Source: an uncultured Loktanella sp. (GTDB taxonomy: Bacteria; Pseudomonadota; Alphaproteobacteria; Rhodobacterales; Rhodobacteraceae). Taken from it: DNA of 31,122 nucleotides. The position numbers and the translations under genes were made by a program. Shown piece after piece: positions 24,056 to 31,122 of the stretch. The stretch is taken from contig CAJXTP010000004.1 in the NCBI GenBank assembly GCA_913061335.1, positions 1 through 31,122 of the forward strand, given 5' to 3'. Position 1 is the first letter of the stretch. Each line of letters begins with the position of its first letter. The notes below the pieces were generated by a model. The model was given only the letters and a program-made list of their open reading frames with translations. It had not been told where the DNA came from and ran no database searches.

Positions 24056-25215
24056 TGACATCAAAATGGATCTTTCCCGATCACGTATTTGACGGTCAAA
24101 CGTTGCGCCGTGGTCTTGCAATTCAGTCCCAACAGGGGCGTGTTGTTGAGCTGTGTCCCGTTGAAGCGGTTCCTGTGGATGCGCGAATTTTCCAAGTTGC
24201 TGGCACGGTCAGTCCGGGTTTTGTCGACTTGCAGGTCAACGGCGGTGGCGGTGTTCTGTTAAACCAATGCCCGACGCCTGAAGGGATGCGCGCCATCGCT
24301 TTGGCGCACCGCCAATTCGGCACCGTTGCTGTGACGCCGACTGTGATAACAGATACCCATGATGTCGTTGCCGCCGCAGCGGATGCGGCGATCCGCGCCA
24401 ACGGCGACAGTGGCATTGTTGGCTTGCACATAGAAGGCCCACATATATCGAAGGTCCGCCGAGGGACCCATGACGCGCAATTTGTCCGCCCCATGGATGA
24501 TGCGACAATTGGGGTCGTTGCCAAGCTGCGCAGTGCAGGTATTTCGACGATGATCACATTGGCACCCGAAGCGGCAACACTTGATCAAATCGCGAAACTG
24601 GCTGCGCTTGGCGCGGTCGTTTCGCTGGGGCACACAAACGCGACATCCGAGCAGATGACCGCCGCCTTTGCGGCAGGTGCGTCATGTGCGACCCATCTGT
24701 TTAACGCGATGTCTCCGATGCTGAACCGGTCCCCGGGTGCAGTGGGCGCTGTGATAAATTCGCAGGCTTATGCGGGGATTATTTGCGATGGTTACCACGT
24801 TGCCGACGAAATGGTTGGTCTTGCTATCCGCGCGCGCCCTGTACCCAACCGCATGTTTCTTGTGTCGGACGCGATGCCAACAGTCGGTGGCCCTAACGCG
24901 TTTGAATTGTATGGAAATACGATTTCGTTGAAGCAAGGCCAATTGGTCAATGCTGAAGGTAGTTTGGCGGGCGCCCATATCACAATGGCGCAAAGCTTTC
25001 AGCGTTTGGTGTCCGTTGTCGGGGTCGATAAGGAGACTGCATTGCAAATGGCCGTTACCGTGCCTGCTGATGTCCTGAAGCAACCTGAATTGGCTGCCGT
25101 TGTTGGGCGGTCAGTTGATGACCTGTTGGTTCTGGGCATCGATTTCACCGTTGTCGGTACTTTGGGCGATCAGATTGGTACCTCGAATGATGCTTTTGCC
25201 AGCCATGTACCATGA
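24055..25215 (+). CDS. nagA: N-acetylglucosamine-6-phosphate deacetylase
   Basis: 386 aa, the usual NagA length. Amidohydrolase-superfamily motifs are complete: SPGFVDLQVNGGGG (53-66), metal ligand E127 in GLHIEGPHIS, H193 in LGHTNAT, H214 in ATHLFNAMSPM, H248 in CDGYHV and catalytic D272 in LVSDAMP. These positions closely follow the single-metal E. coli-type enzyme. It removes acetate from GlcNAc-6-P, and possibly GalNAc-6-P, to feed the two SIS isomerases encoded upstream. The start ATG overlaps the previous stop by one base, and its own stop overlaps the CutC start (ATGA). No second deacetylase (AgaA) is present in the window, so this one may serve both epimers. Confidence 0.95.
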   Translation: MTSKWIFPDHVFDGQTLRRGLAIQSQQGRVVELCPVEAVPVDARIFQVAGTVSPGFVDLQVNGGGGVLLNQCPTPEGMRAIALAHRQFGTVAVTPTVITDTHDVVAAAADAAIRANGDSGIVGLHIEGPHISKVRRGTHDAQFVRPMDDATIGVVAKLRSAGISTMITLAPEAATLDQIAKLAALGAVVSLGHTNATSEQMTAAFAAGASCATHLFNAMSPMLNRSPGAVGAVINSQAYAGIICDGYHVADEMVGLAIRARPVPNRMFLVSDAMPTVGGPNAFELYGNTISLKQGQLVNAEGSLAGAHITMAQSFQRLVSVVGVDKETALQMAVTVPADVLKQPELAAVVGRSVDDLLVLGIDFTVVGTLGDQIGTSNDAFASHVP

Positions 25216-25940
25216 CCGGTTTCACGCTTGAAATTTGTGTGGACTCAGTCGCGCTGCTTGATGTGTGTGCCACGTCAATGGTCGACAGAATTGAGCTGTG
25301 TTCGGCGTTAAGCGCTGGCGGGCTTACTCCTTCACTGGGATTGATGCGCAGTGCTTATGGCGTTCGGGAAAAGACCCATGCAATGATCCGGCCCCGCGCG
25401 GGTGATTTTGTATATGGCGCGCGTGATATTGAAGTGATGCGCGCTGATATTGATGCGGCACGAGATGCGGGGCTTGCTGGTGTCGTGATCGGTGCTGCGA
25501 CGCGCACACGCGCGTTGGATGTTAACGTTCTGCGCGAATTGATCGGCTATGCGAACGGCCTTTGCATCACTTTGCACAGGGTAATCGATACGTTGATCGA
25601 TCCATTGGCGGCAATCGATTTTGCCGTGGACCTTGGCATCAGCCGCATTCTTACGTCTGGAAAGGAACCCACTGCACTGCAAGGCATGGATTTCCTCGCG
25701 GACATGAAGCGACGTGCTGGAGGCCGGATCGAGATCATGGCGGGCTCCGGCGTTACTGCGCAGAATTTGACCGGTTTGGCTGAAAAAACGGGCATCCGTG
25801 CGTTTCATAGTTCGGGTAGCTATGGCGGCGTGACATCAGATGACCCTTTTGGTTTGGGGGCCGTCGCAACCCCTGAACATGTTCTAAGCAATATTTTGAG
25901 AATGCATGCTGTCCTCAATCGCCCTGACTTTCCCGATTGA
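25212..25940 (+). CDS. cutC: CutC-family protein (PF03932)
   Basis: 242 aa TIM-barrel protein. Family signatures are LEICVDSV (6-13), DRIELCSALSAGGLTPSLGLM (25-45), HAMIRPRAGDFVY and LHRVIDT, plus ILTSGKEPTALQGMDFL and IEIMAGSGVTAQN. The name comes from a proposed copper-homeostasis role in E. coli that has been disputed; no enzymatic activity is settled. Here it ends a tightly overlapping amino-sugar operon and starts inside the NagA stop. That points to a sugar- or sugar-phosphate-related job rather than copper handling. No Met/Cys-rich copper-binding motif is apparent. Confidence 0.88.
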   Translation: MTGFTLEICVDSVALLDVCATSMVDRIELCSALSAGGLTPSLGLMRSAYGVREKTHAMIRPRAGDFVYGARDIEVMRADIDAARDAGLAGVVIGAATRTRALDVNVLRELIGYANGLCITLHRVIDTLIDPLAAIDFAVDLGISRILTSGKEPTALQGMDFLADMKRRAGGRIEIMAGSGVTAQNLTGLAEKTGIRAFHSSGSYGGVTSDDPFGLGAVATPEHVLSNILRMHAVLNRPDFPD

Positions 25941-26003
25941 GATGACGACGAAGCCAACTGCTTTTATAGCTTCAGCAACATTTACGCCGCACATAGTTTG
26001 GAA

Positions 26004-27116
26004 ATGCACCGCATGGAAGCTGACAATAACCCTACGACGCCCGCGGTGAAGTCCCCAACATCAAATTCCGTTGGCGGGTGGTCAATTCTGACTTCAGCAG
26101 ACGACATTGTGCGGCATGCTGGCATGGATAAGGCAAAACTAGACCGCGTATTTGAGATGCAGGATTTCCTTTTTGGTGGTCAAAATTCGTCAGCGATCGT
26201 CGTTCGAAATGGACACATTGTCTATGAACACGGCTCATTCATGGGCCTATCCACAAGCCGCTTTGACGTCTGGTCGTGCACCAAATCAGTGATGGGAACT
26301 GCATGGGGGTTGCTTATTGACGATAGCCGTAACGGCCGCCTGAGGGATGGTTTGCAAATCGATTTGGACACCCCAGTGTATCAGTTCCTTCCGCAATCGG
26401 CGCCCCACAGCGACCCGCGCAAAAGTGAGATCACAATCGGCCAATTGCTGTCGATGACGTCGGGGATCAAGGGTGAAGATCACGGGCTTTATGGCGTTCC
26501 AACAAATGCACAAACCGGACCTTTTGAACATGCGATGGGATATAGTGACAATCGGTACGGACGTTCGGCAGCCGAATTATCCGGAGATCCTGGGACCGTT
26601 TGGGACTATAGCGACCCTGCATTCGCACATTTGTCGCTGTTGTTTGTGCATGTCGCGGGCATGGAAATGGGCGCGTTTGTTCAGCAGCGTATTTTCGATA
26701 AAATTGGGATCGAAAATGCTAGTTTTAGCGTCCTTGGCGGTGCTGGGATGATGGGTCCGCATACATGTGGTCATGTCGGATTGGTGATTTCTGCGCGAGA
26801 GCTTGCGAGGTTCGGACTTTTGGCCTGTCGCGGCGGTCGTTGGGATGACACACAAATCATTCCGAGTTGGTGGAACGAGATCGCAACACAATCATCGCAG
26901 CCGCATAACCCTGAATATGGGTATTCTTGGTGGGTGAACTCCATGAAGACCCGCTGGCCAATGCTGCCTTCCGATACTTTTGCGCTGCAAGGACATAACA
27001 CCAATAATTGCTACGTCATCCCGTCGCTCGACATGGTTATCGTAAAAGTTGGTTCGGGTCCGACGCGCTGGAATGAAGGTGATTTCGTAAATGGGATCGT
27101 CGCCAGCATTGTTTGA
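26004..27116 (+). CDS. Serine hydrolase, beta-lactamase/PBP-like (class C type)
   Basis: 370 aa from the ATG at 26004; an in-frame ATG at 26013 and a TTG at 25998 are alternatives, and none has a strong ribosome binding site. The nucleophile motif SxxK is S91-C-T-K94 in DVWSCTKSVMGTAW, and the Y-S-x motif is Y202-S-D in VWDYSDPAFAHL. The third motif, usually KTG or HTG, may be represented by LQGHNTNN near the C-terminus. No signal peptide is evident, so it is likely a cytoplasmic esterase, amidase or amidohydrolase rather than a cell-wall enzyme. It begins about 60 bp after CutC on the same strand and could be a weakly coupled last member of the sugar operon or an independent gene. Confidence 0.82.
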   Translation: MHRMEADNNPTTPAVKSPTSNSVGGWSILTSADDIVRHAGMDKAKLDRVFEMQDFLFGGQNSSAIVVRNGHIVYEHGSFMGLSTSRFDVWSCTKSVMGTAWGLLIDDSRNGRLRDGLQIDLDTPVYQFLPQSAPHSDPRKSEITIGQLLSMTSGIKGEDHGLYGVPTNAQTGPFEHAMGYSDNRYGRSAAELSGDPGTVWDYSDPAFAHLSLLFVHVAGMEMGAFVQQRIFDKIGIENASFSVLGGAGMMGPHTCGHVGLVISARELARFGLLACRGGRWDDTQIIPSWWNEIATQSSQPHNPEYGYSWWVNSMKTRWPMLPSDTFALQGHNTNNCYVIPSLDMVIVKVGSGPTRWNEGDFVNGIVASIV

Positions 27117-27159
27117 TCCCCGACTTTGCTAGGACGCTTGATGTTTGGTTTGTACCAAT

Positions 27160-27176
27160 TACTGCCTGGGGCAGTA
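27160..27176. terminator. Hairpin between convergent genes, weak bidirectional terminator candidate
   Basis: A perfect 7-bp stem TACTGCC/GGCAGTA with a 3-nt loop lies in the 64-bp gap between the serine hydrolase stop and the tryptophan dioxygenase stop. No T-tract follows on either strand, so termination strength is doubtful. Confidence 0.4.
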
Positions 27177-27180
27177 GTCT

Positions 27181-28011
27181 TCATAACTGCCCTCGCATGT
27201 TCCAAAGCTCGGGGAAAAGTTCAACTTCGAGCATCCGCCGGAGATATTTTACGCCTGACGTTCCGCCTGTGCCGCGCTTAAAGCCAATGATGCGTTCGAC
27301 CGTTGTGACGTGATTAAAGCGCCAGCGGCGGAAATAGTCTTCCAGATCAACAAGCTTTTCAGCCAGCTCATAAAGCGTCCAATGCGCCTCTGGATTTCGA
27401 TATACTTGGGTCCACGCGTCCATCACTTCGGTGCAAGCGACATGTGGTTGATCCATCCGGTACGCTTCGGGTGGAAATGTCAGGCCGAGCTCCCGCGCTA
27501 GATTGTCCAAGGCAACATGATACAACGATTTTGTTCCGAGTTCTTGTTCCAACATGCGGTGCAGCTCTGGACGGTGTTCGTGGACTTTTAACATAGCCCG
27601 ATTGCGATTGCCGACGATAAATTCAATCAATCGATATTGATGCGACTGAAACCCAGATGAAGCACCCAAATCGTCGCGAAACGCGGTGTAGTCGCTTGGT
27701 GTCATGGTGCGCAGCACGTCCCATGCATTGTTAAGTTGCTCAAAAATGCGCGCAACACGGGTCAGCATCTTAAAGACCGATGGAAAGTCGCCCTGCTCTA
27801 ATTTGATGCGCGCAGTTGAAAGCTCGTGCAGCGCCAACCGCATCCACAATTCTGACGTTTGATGTTGGATAATGAACAGCATTTCATCGTGAGCGTCCGA
27901 CTGCATATTTTGCGCGCCGAGTATCGGGTCAAGCGACAGATAGTCAGTGTAGCTCATGTCTTTTGCAAAAGACATTTTTGCGCCGTCTTCCTCGGGGTCG
28001 TATGCCGTCAT
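27181..28011 (-). CDS. kynA: Tryptophan 2,3-dioxygenase
   Basis: 276 aa, the typical bacterial TDO length. Diagnostic segments: DEMLFIIQHQTSELWMR (42-58), which lines the substrate pocket; ASSGFQSHQYRLIEF (117-131), with the substrate-contacting Arg; and WRFNHVTTVERIIGFKRGTGGTSGVKYL (230-257), containing the heme axial ligand H234 and the GTGG(S/T)G motif. The reaction is heme-dependent opening of L-tryptophan to N-formylkynurenine, the first step of the kynurenine route. GGAGAC precedes the ATG. It lies 43 bp behind the LysR regulator on the same strand and is probably cotranscribed with it. Kynurenine formamidase and kynureninase are not in the window. Confidence 0.96.
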   Translation of the reverse strand: MTAYDPEEDGAKMSFAKDMSYTDYLSLDPILGAQNMQSDAHDEMLFIIQHQTSELWMRLALHELSTARIKLEQGDFPSVFKMLTRVARIFEQLNNAWDVLRTMTPSDYTAFRDDLGASSGFQSHQYRLIEFIVGNRNRAMLKVHEHRPELHRMLEQELGTKSLYHVALDNLARELGLTFPPEAYRMDQPHVACTEVMDAWTQVYRNPEAHWTLYELAEKLVDLEDYFRRWRFNHVTTVERIIGFKRGTGGTSGVKYLRRMLEVELFPELWNMRGQL

Positions 28012-28054
28012 GGGTAAGTCTCCATTTTCTAGTCCAAGTCTGCCGTTACTTGTA

Positions 28055-28972
28055 TTACGCCGTCAACGCAGATGCCGGTTTGAACGCGCCAAGCGCTGCG
28101 ACCTCAAACGCTTTCATGATTTGAGTCGGTCTTAATTTGTTGTGGCTCGCAAGTACAACGGAACTTTTGGATGTGCTGTTGCGCAGCGGGAGCACGCATA
28201 ATTCCCTCCCGTCATAGGTGGTGTCGTTTGCTGGGCGCGTCACGAGCAATGAATACCCCAGGCCATAGCCAACCAACCCGCGTATGAGTTCGAGCGATGG
28301 TGAGCTGTGTACGATGTTGGGTGTCAGGCCCGCCGATCTGAATAGGCCTAGGAAAAACTCGCGGCTTGGCGGGACGTCCAATAGGATGAACGGTTCATCC
28401 GAGAGTTCGGACAGGTCAATATCGCTTTGACCGGACAAGGCATGTTCGGCCGGCAAAACCGCGTAGGGCGCAAGTTCTGTCAGTTGGATTTTTCGAATAT
28501 TTTCAGGCAGATCCAGATCGTACAAAAGAGCCATCTCTAAGCGCCCTGTGTGCAGCCCTTCTATCAGCTTTTCCTGTGTTCCCTCACTAATCTTTAGCTT
28601 GATGTCGGGGTATTCAGAGCTGATCGCGTTTACAATGCGCGGCAAAACGGCGGAGGCAAGTGTCGTGAAACTGCCCAAATTAAGCTCTCCGGAAATCGAG
28701 CTTCCTGTCATCATGATTTGACGCTGTAGGTCTGTTGCATGGATCAACAGCGCCCGCGCGGAGTGTAAAATGTTCTTGGCGCTTGCCGTTGCCGATATCC
28801 CCTGAGAATGATGTCTGAGCAAAAGCTGCGCACCCATTTGATCTTCTAGCTTGGCCAAGGCGATGGAAACCGTTGGCTGCGAGACATTCAAGGACTTTGC
28901 AGCCCCAGCGATCGATCCATGATCAATACAGGCAATGAGATATTCGAGCTGGCGCAGGGAAAATCGGTGCAT
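28055..28972 (-). CDS. LysR-family transcriptional regulator
   Basis: 305 aa. The N-terminal helix-turn-helix is FSLRQLEYLIACIDHGSIAGAAKSLNVSQPTVSIALAKLEDQMGAQLL (residues 4-51). The effector domain follows from about residue 92, with SGELNLGSF as the usual linker-to-RD1 start. It is divergent from the HpaB-type monooxygenase gene and upstream of the dioxygenase gene, so it probably controls both the tryptophan dioxygenase and the monooxygenase clusters. The inducer is likely an aromatic intermediate. A dyad overlapping its own promoter, ATAGC-N5-GCTAT, suggests autoregulation. Confidence 0.92.
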   Translation of the reverse strand: MHRFSLRQLEYLIACIDHGSIAGAAKSLNVSQPTVSIALAKLEDQMGAQLLLRHHSQGISATASAKNILHSARALLIHATDLQRQIMMTGSSISGELNLGSFTTLASAVLPRIVNAISSEYPDIKLKISEGTQEKLIEGLHTGRLEMALLYDLDLPENIRKIQLTELAPYAVLPAEHALSGQSDIDLSELSDEPFILLDVPPSREFFLGLFRSAGLTPNIVHSSPSLELIRGLVGYGLGYSLLVTRPANDTTYDGRELCVLPLRNSTSKSSVVLASHNKLRPTQIMKAFEVAALGAFKPASALTA

Positions 28973-28977
28973 ATTGC

Positions 28978-28992
28978 ATAGCCTAAAGCTAT
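28978..28992. promoter_or_regulatory. LysR box ATAGC-N5-GCTAT
   Basis: A perfect 5-bp dyad with a 5-nt spacer, containing the T-N11-A core typical of LysR-type sites, lies 5 bp upstream of the regulator's start codon. Binding there would repress its own gene and could activate the divergent monooxygenase cluster. Confidence 0.55.
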
Positions 28993-29068
28993 TTAGTTAA
29001 GAGAATCAATCAATTTTTATTGTCACAAGGTCAGCGCTAGGGTCGGTGCGAAAGGCACAGATGATGGT

Positions 29069-29092
29069 GACTGCAAAACCAAGATTGCAGTC
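29069..29092. promoter_or_regulatory. Perfect 8-bp inverted repeat upstream of the HpaB-type gene
   Basis: GACTGCAA (29069-29076) and TTGCAGTC (29085-29092) are separated by 8 nt and end 31 bp before the start codon. It may be an operator for LysR or a second regulator, or a hairpin in the 5' leader. There is no T-run, so a full terminator is unlikely. Confidence 0.5.
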
Positions 29093-29123
29093 CTTTCAGG
29101 CAACTTAATTGGAGAGCTACAAA

Positions 29124-30587
29124 ATGATCCGCACTGGTTACGAGTACCGCAATTCACTACGAGATGGACGTGCAGTCTGGATCAACGGTGAAAAAGTCGA
29201 CGACCCCACAGTTCACCCGCAAATGAAGCCAATCATCGACGTCCGTGCGCATTTATACGACATGCAGCATGACCCAAAGACCCAAGCGGCGACCACATAC
29301 AAAGAAGACGGCGAGCTAAATGCCATTGGCCTGCGCCTGCCTTATGAGGCGAAGGATTGGCAAGACAAACGCGATGCTGTTGATCTTGGCATGCGCGAAG
29401 TTGGCGGCATCGTCACGCGCGTTGGAGACGAAACCATCGGCGAGATGTGGTCCTTGCGCGATGGCAAAGACATCTTGAACGAAATTGACCCGCGTTTTGC
29501 GCAAAACATCGAACGTCATATCCAGATATGCACGAAACAAGACCCGTTTCACGTGTCTGCGAACACCGATCCAAAAGGCGACCGATCAAAGGCGCCGCAG
29601 GATCAAGACCCTGATATGTTGGTGCATGTTGTCAAAGAAACCGATTCAGGCATCACTATTCGCGGCGCTAAGTATGAAACCGCCGCCGCCTATTCGAACC
29701 AAGCGTTCTTGAAGCCAACCATTGCCAATTGGGGCAGCGCCGAGATGTCGGATTACGCGCTTGGCTGCATTGTTCAAATGAACGCGCCCGGCGTCAAACA
29801 TATTTGCCGATCTGGTTTTGCGGGCCGTGCGCCAGCTGCGGATTATCCATTGTCGAACCGCGTTGATGAAATCGACACGCTGATGATTTTGGACGACGTG
29901 TTTATCCCTTGGGAAGACGTGCTTTTCTATCAACACACCAAGGCTGCCGCGTTTATTCGCCAAACATTGCACCGCTATTCGGCGTTCCCGTTTGTGCAGC
30001 GCACGCTGTCCTATGCTGATCTGATCATTGGAGCAGCCCTTTGGAATGTGCGGCAAACAGGCCTTGATAAACAGCAAGCCGTTCAGGAAAAACTTGCCGA
30101 ACTCGCTGTCTGGCGAGAAGGTATCGATGCCTTCTTGACTGCGTCAATCGCGACTGCGGAAACAAGCCCCAGCGGGTTGTTGATGCCAAACCAGTCGATG
30201 TTGATGTCGGGCCGTGTTCACGCGCTTAGCAATCTGCCGAAAATGATGCATCTGGCCCGCGAATTATGTGGTGGTCAGATTTGCGTCACACCTGATGCGG
30301 CGACTTTTGCAGCACCCGACACCAAGCCTTGGATGGATAAGTTCTATACGATCAACGACCAATGGGTGGCCGATGACCGTCGCAAACTTCTGGGCTTGGC
30401 GCGCGATCTGCTGAATTCTGACTACGCAGGCCATCGCCTGACGTTCCAGTTATTCGCGCAGTCGCCGCCCTTTGCACAGCTTGCCGCCGTTTACCGTAAC
30501 TTCGATTGGGGCGGACCATTGGATTTCGCGCATAAGGTCGCTGGTTTGTCAGACAATGTCCGTGACGTCTCTAAAATCTCGAAATGA
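29124..30587 (+). CDS. HpaB-family FADH2-dependent aromatic hydroxylase (oxygenase component)
   Basis: 487 aa from the ATG at 29124; TTGGAGAGC just upstream serves as ribosome binding site, so the TTG at 29109 is not the start. Family features are the N-terminal RTGYEYRNSLRDGRAVWINGEKV, HVVKETDSGITIRGAKYETAAAYSNQAF (168-195), FAGRAPAADYPLSNRVDEIDTLMILDDVFIPWEDV (232-266) and the C-terminal acyl-CoA-dehydrogenase-like helices. HpaB enzymes hydroxylate phenols ortho to an existing group using FADH2 from a partner reductase. Given the nearby tryptophan dioxygenase and RidA protein, a candidate substrate is anthranilate, giving 3-hydroxyanthranilate, as described for an HpaB-type enzyme of Geobacillus. 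4-Hydroxyphenylacetate is the alternative. No flavin reductase is seen before the window ends. Confidence 0.88.
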   Translation: MIRTGYEYRNSLRDGRAVWINGEKVDDPTVHPQMKPIIDVRAHLYDMQHDPKTQAATTYKEDGELNAIGLRLPYEAKDWQDKRDAVDLGMREVGGIVTRVGDETIGEMWSLRDGKDILNEIDPRFAQNIERHIQICTKQDPFHVSANTDPKGDRSKAPQDQDPDMLVHVVKETDSGITIRGAKYETAAAYSNQAFLKPTIANWGSAEMSDYALGCIVQMNAPGVKHICRSGFAGRAPAADYPLSNRVDEIDTLMILDDVFIPWEDVLFYQHTKAAAFIRQTLHRYSAFPFVQRTLSYADLIIGAALWNVRQTGLDKQQAVQEKLAELAVWREGIDAFLTASIATAETSPSGLLMPNQSMLMSGRVHALSNLPKMMHLARELCGGQICVTPDAATFAAPDTKPWMDKFYTINDQWVADDRRKLLGLARDLLNSDYAGHRLTFQLFAQSPPFAQLAAVYRNFDWGGPLDFAHKVAGLSDNVRDVSKISK

Positions 30588-30609
30588 ATGCACAGGAAAG
30601 GAGATCATC

Positions 30610-31041
30610 ATGACGACCCATAAACGGATCCGTCCGTTCAACACCAAGGAAACCTATCCGGAGCAAAATCTGGATAATGACCTGAGCCAAGGCGTCGTGG
30701 CGCGCGGCACTATGGTGTTTCTGCGCGGGCAGGTGTCGCAAGATTTGGACACACGAGAATGCCTACACATTGGTGACGCCACAGCCCAGACCCGTAAAGC
30801 GATGGAAAATATCCAGATGCTTCTCGGTGAAGCCGGCAGCTGCATGGACCACATCTGTCGCATCGTCGTCTATCTGACGGACATCCGTCATCGTGACGAA
30901 GTTTATCAAGAAATGGGTAAATGGCTCAAGGGCGTTCACCCCTGTTCAACGGGGATCGTTGTGTCTGCATTTGCCCGCCCTGAGTGGGTCGTTGAAATTG
31001 AGGTGACAGCCGTTATCCCGGACGTGGTGGGGGGCACATGA
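30610..31041 (+). CDS. RidA (YjgF/YER057c/UK114) family protein, candidate 2-aminomuconate deaminase
   Basis: 143 aa from the ATG at 30610, preceded by AAAGGAG. Earlier in-frame starts lie inside the hpaB-like gene and are rejected. Core RidA features: FLRGQVSQDLDTRECLHIGDATAQTRKAMENIQMLLGEAG and the C-terminal ARPEWVVEIEVTAVIP, where the conserved Arg and Glu bind the imine or enamine carboxylate. RidA-family members hydrolyse reactive enamines. A specialised branch of about 142 residues is 2-aminomuconate deaminase in nitrobenzoate and 3-hydroxyanthranilate meta-cleavage pathways. The neighbouring HpaB-type hydroxylase and tryptophan dioxygenase make that role attractive, but the sequence alone does not prove it. 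The stop overlaps the next start as ATGA. Confidence 0.85.
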   Translation: MTTHKRIRPFNTKETYPEQNLDNDLSQGVVARGTMVFLRGQVSQDLDTRECLHIGDATAQTRKAMENIQMLLGEAGSCMDHICRIVVYLTDIRHRDEVYQEMGKWLKGVHPCSTGIVVSAFARPEWVVEIEVTAVIPDVVGGT

Positions 31042-31122
31042 AACAAGATGCTCCTATCGTCGACGCACTGCTGACCCATCTGGGTAAGATTGCGTCCGGC
31101 TCGCTTGGCGATGCAACAGGTG
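31038..31122 (+). CDS. Start of an unidentified gene, cut by the window end
   Basis: ATG at 31038 overlaps the RidA stop (ATGA), and the frame stays open to the window edge, giving 28 codons beginning MKQDAPIVDALLTHLGKIAS. The segment is too short to assign; the K-I-A-S-G-S-L-G-D-A pattern faintly resembles RraA-like starts. Coupling to the RidA gene marks it as part of the same aromatic or amino-aromatic catabolic operon. Confidence 0.6.
   Translation, partial: MKQDAPIVDALLTHLGKIASGSLGDATG

Noticed and set aside
30472..30609. Longer N-terminus of the RidA protein
   Set aside because: It overlaps the hydroxylase coding region; the AAAGGAG-preceded ATG at 30610 gives the normal RidA length.
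1..31122. CRISPR array, rRNA operon or prophage structural genes
   Set aside because: No regularly spaced repeats, rRNA signatures, or capsid/terminase/tail genes were seen anywhere in the window.

Overview
The window looks like a chromosomal segment from a marine alphaproteobacterium, most likely Rhodobacterales (Roseobacter group). The reasons are the gene families present (EnvZ-type kinase, HxlR regulator with a C-terminal domain, RidA/HpaB cluster, amino-sugar ABC operon), moderate GC with compact ATGA-overlapping operons, and an IS3 relic. The taxon is an inference; no rRNA or housekeeping marker is present.

Layout. (1) 1-527: 3' part of a HAD-IIA (NagD-like) phosphatase. (2) 528-4069: a small tRNA-associated island. 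Beside an intact tRNA-Asn(GTT) lie, on the minus strand, a tyrosine recombinase and, 34 bp behind it, a 443-aa protein in which I read the palm motifs of a family A DNA polymerase (DYGQ...PIHD). A 640-bp gene-free, partly AT-rich stretch follows. (3) 4134-6410: MBL-fold hydrolase divergent from an EnvZ-like sensor kinase that has no response regulator in view. (4) 6407-7354: decayed IS3-family element and non-coding sequence with a possible receiver-domain scrap. (5) 7355-10392: nitrilase and DszC-like acyl-CoA-dehydrogenase-family flavoenzyme, divergent from an HxlR-type regulator. (6) 10567-25940: a large amino-sugar locus. A GntR/UTRA regulator, a cytoplasmic GH20 hexosaminidase and an MFS transporter run left. 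An ABC sugar importer (two permeases, binding protein, ATPase), Gfo/Idh oxidoreductase, two SIS isomerases, ROK kinase, KbaZ/AgaZ-like protein, NagA and CutC run right. The divergent control region has five TTGGTA half-sites. (7) 25998-27116: SxxK serine hydrolase. (8) 27181-31122: tryptophan 2,3-dioxygenase and LysR regulator, divergent from an HpaB-type flavin monooxygenase, a RidA-family protein and the start of another gene.

How it works together. The amino-sugar locus reads as: import of a HexNAc-containing di- or oligosaccharide, cytoplasmic cleavage by GH20, phosphorylation by the ROK kinase, deacetylation by NagA, then two exits. A NagB-II-like SIS enzyme would take GlcN-6-P to Fru-6-P. 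An AgaS-like SIS enzyme would take GalN-6-P to Tag-6-P, which the KbaZ-like protein could return to Fru-6-P as a 4-epimerase, since no KbaY/GatY aldolase is present. The right-hand cluster fits tryptophan to kynurenine to anthranilate to 3-hydroxyanthranilate breakdown, with the RidA protein as a candidate 2-aminomuconate deaminase; this assignment is inference.

The most unusual items are the polymerase-like protein paired with the integrase, the dual GlcNAc/GalNAc exit with a lone KbaZ, CutC embedded in a sugar operon, and the helically phased operator array.
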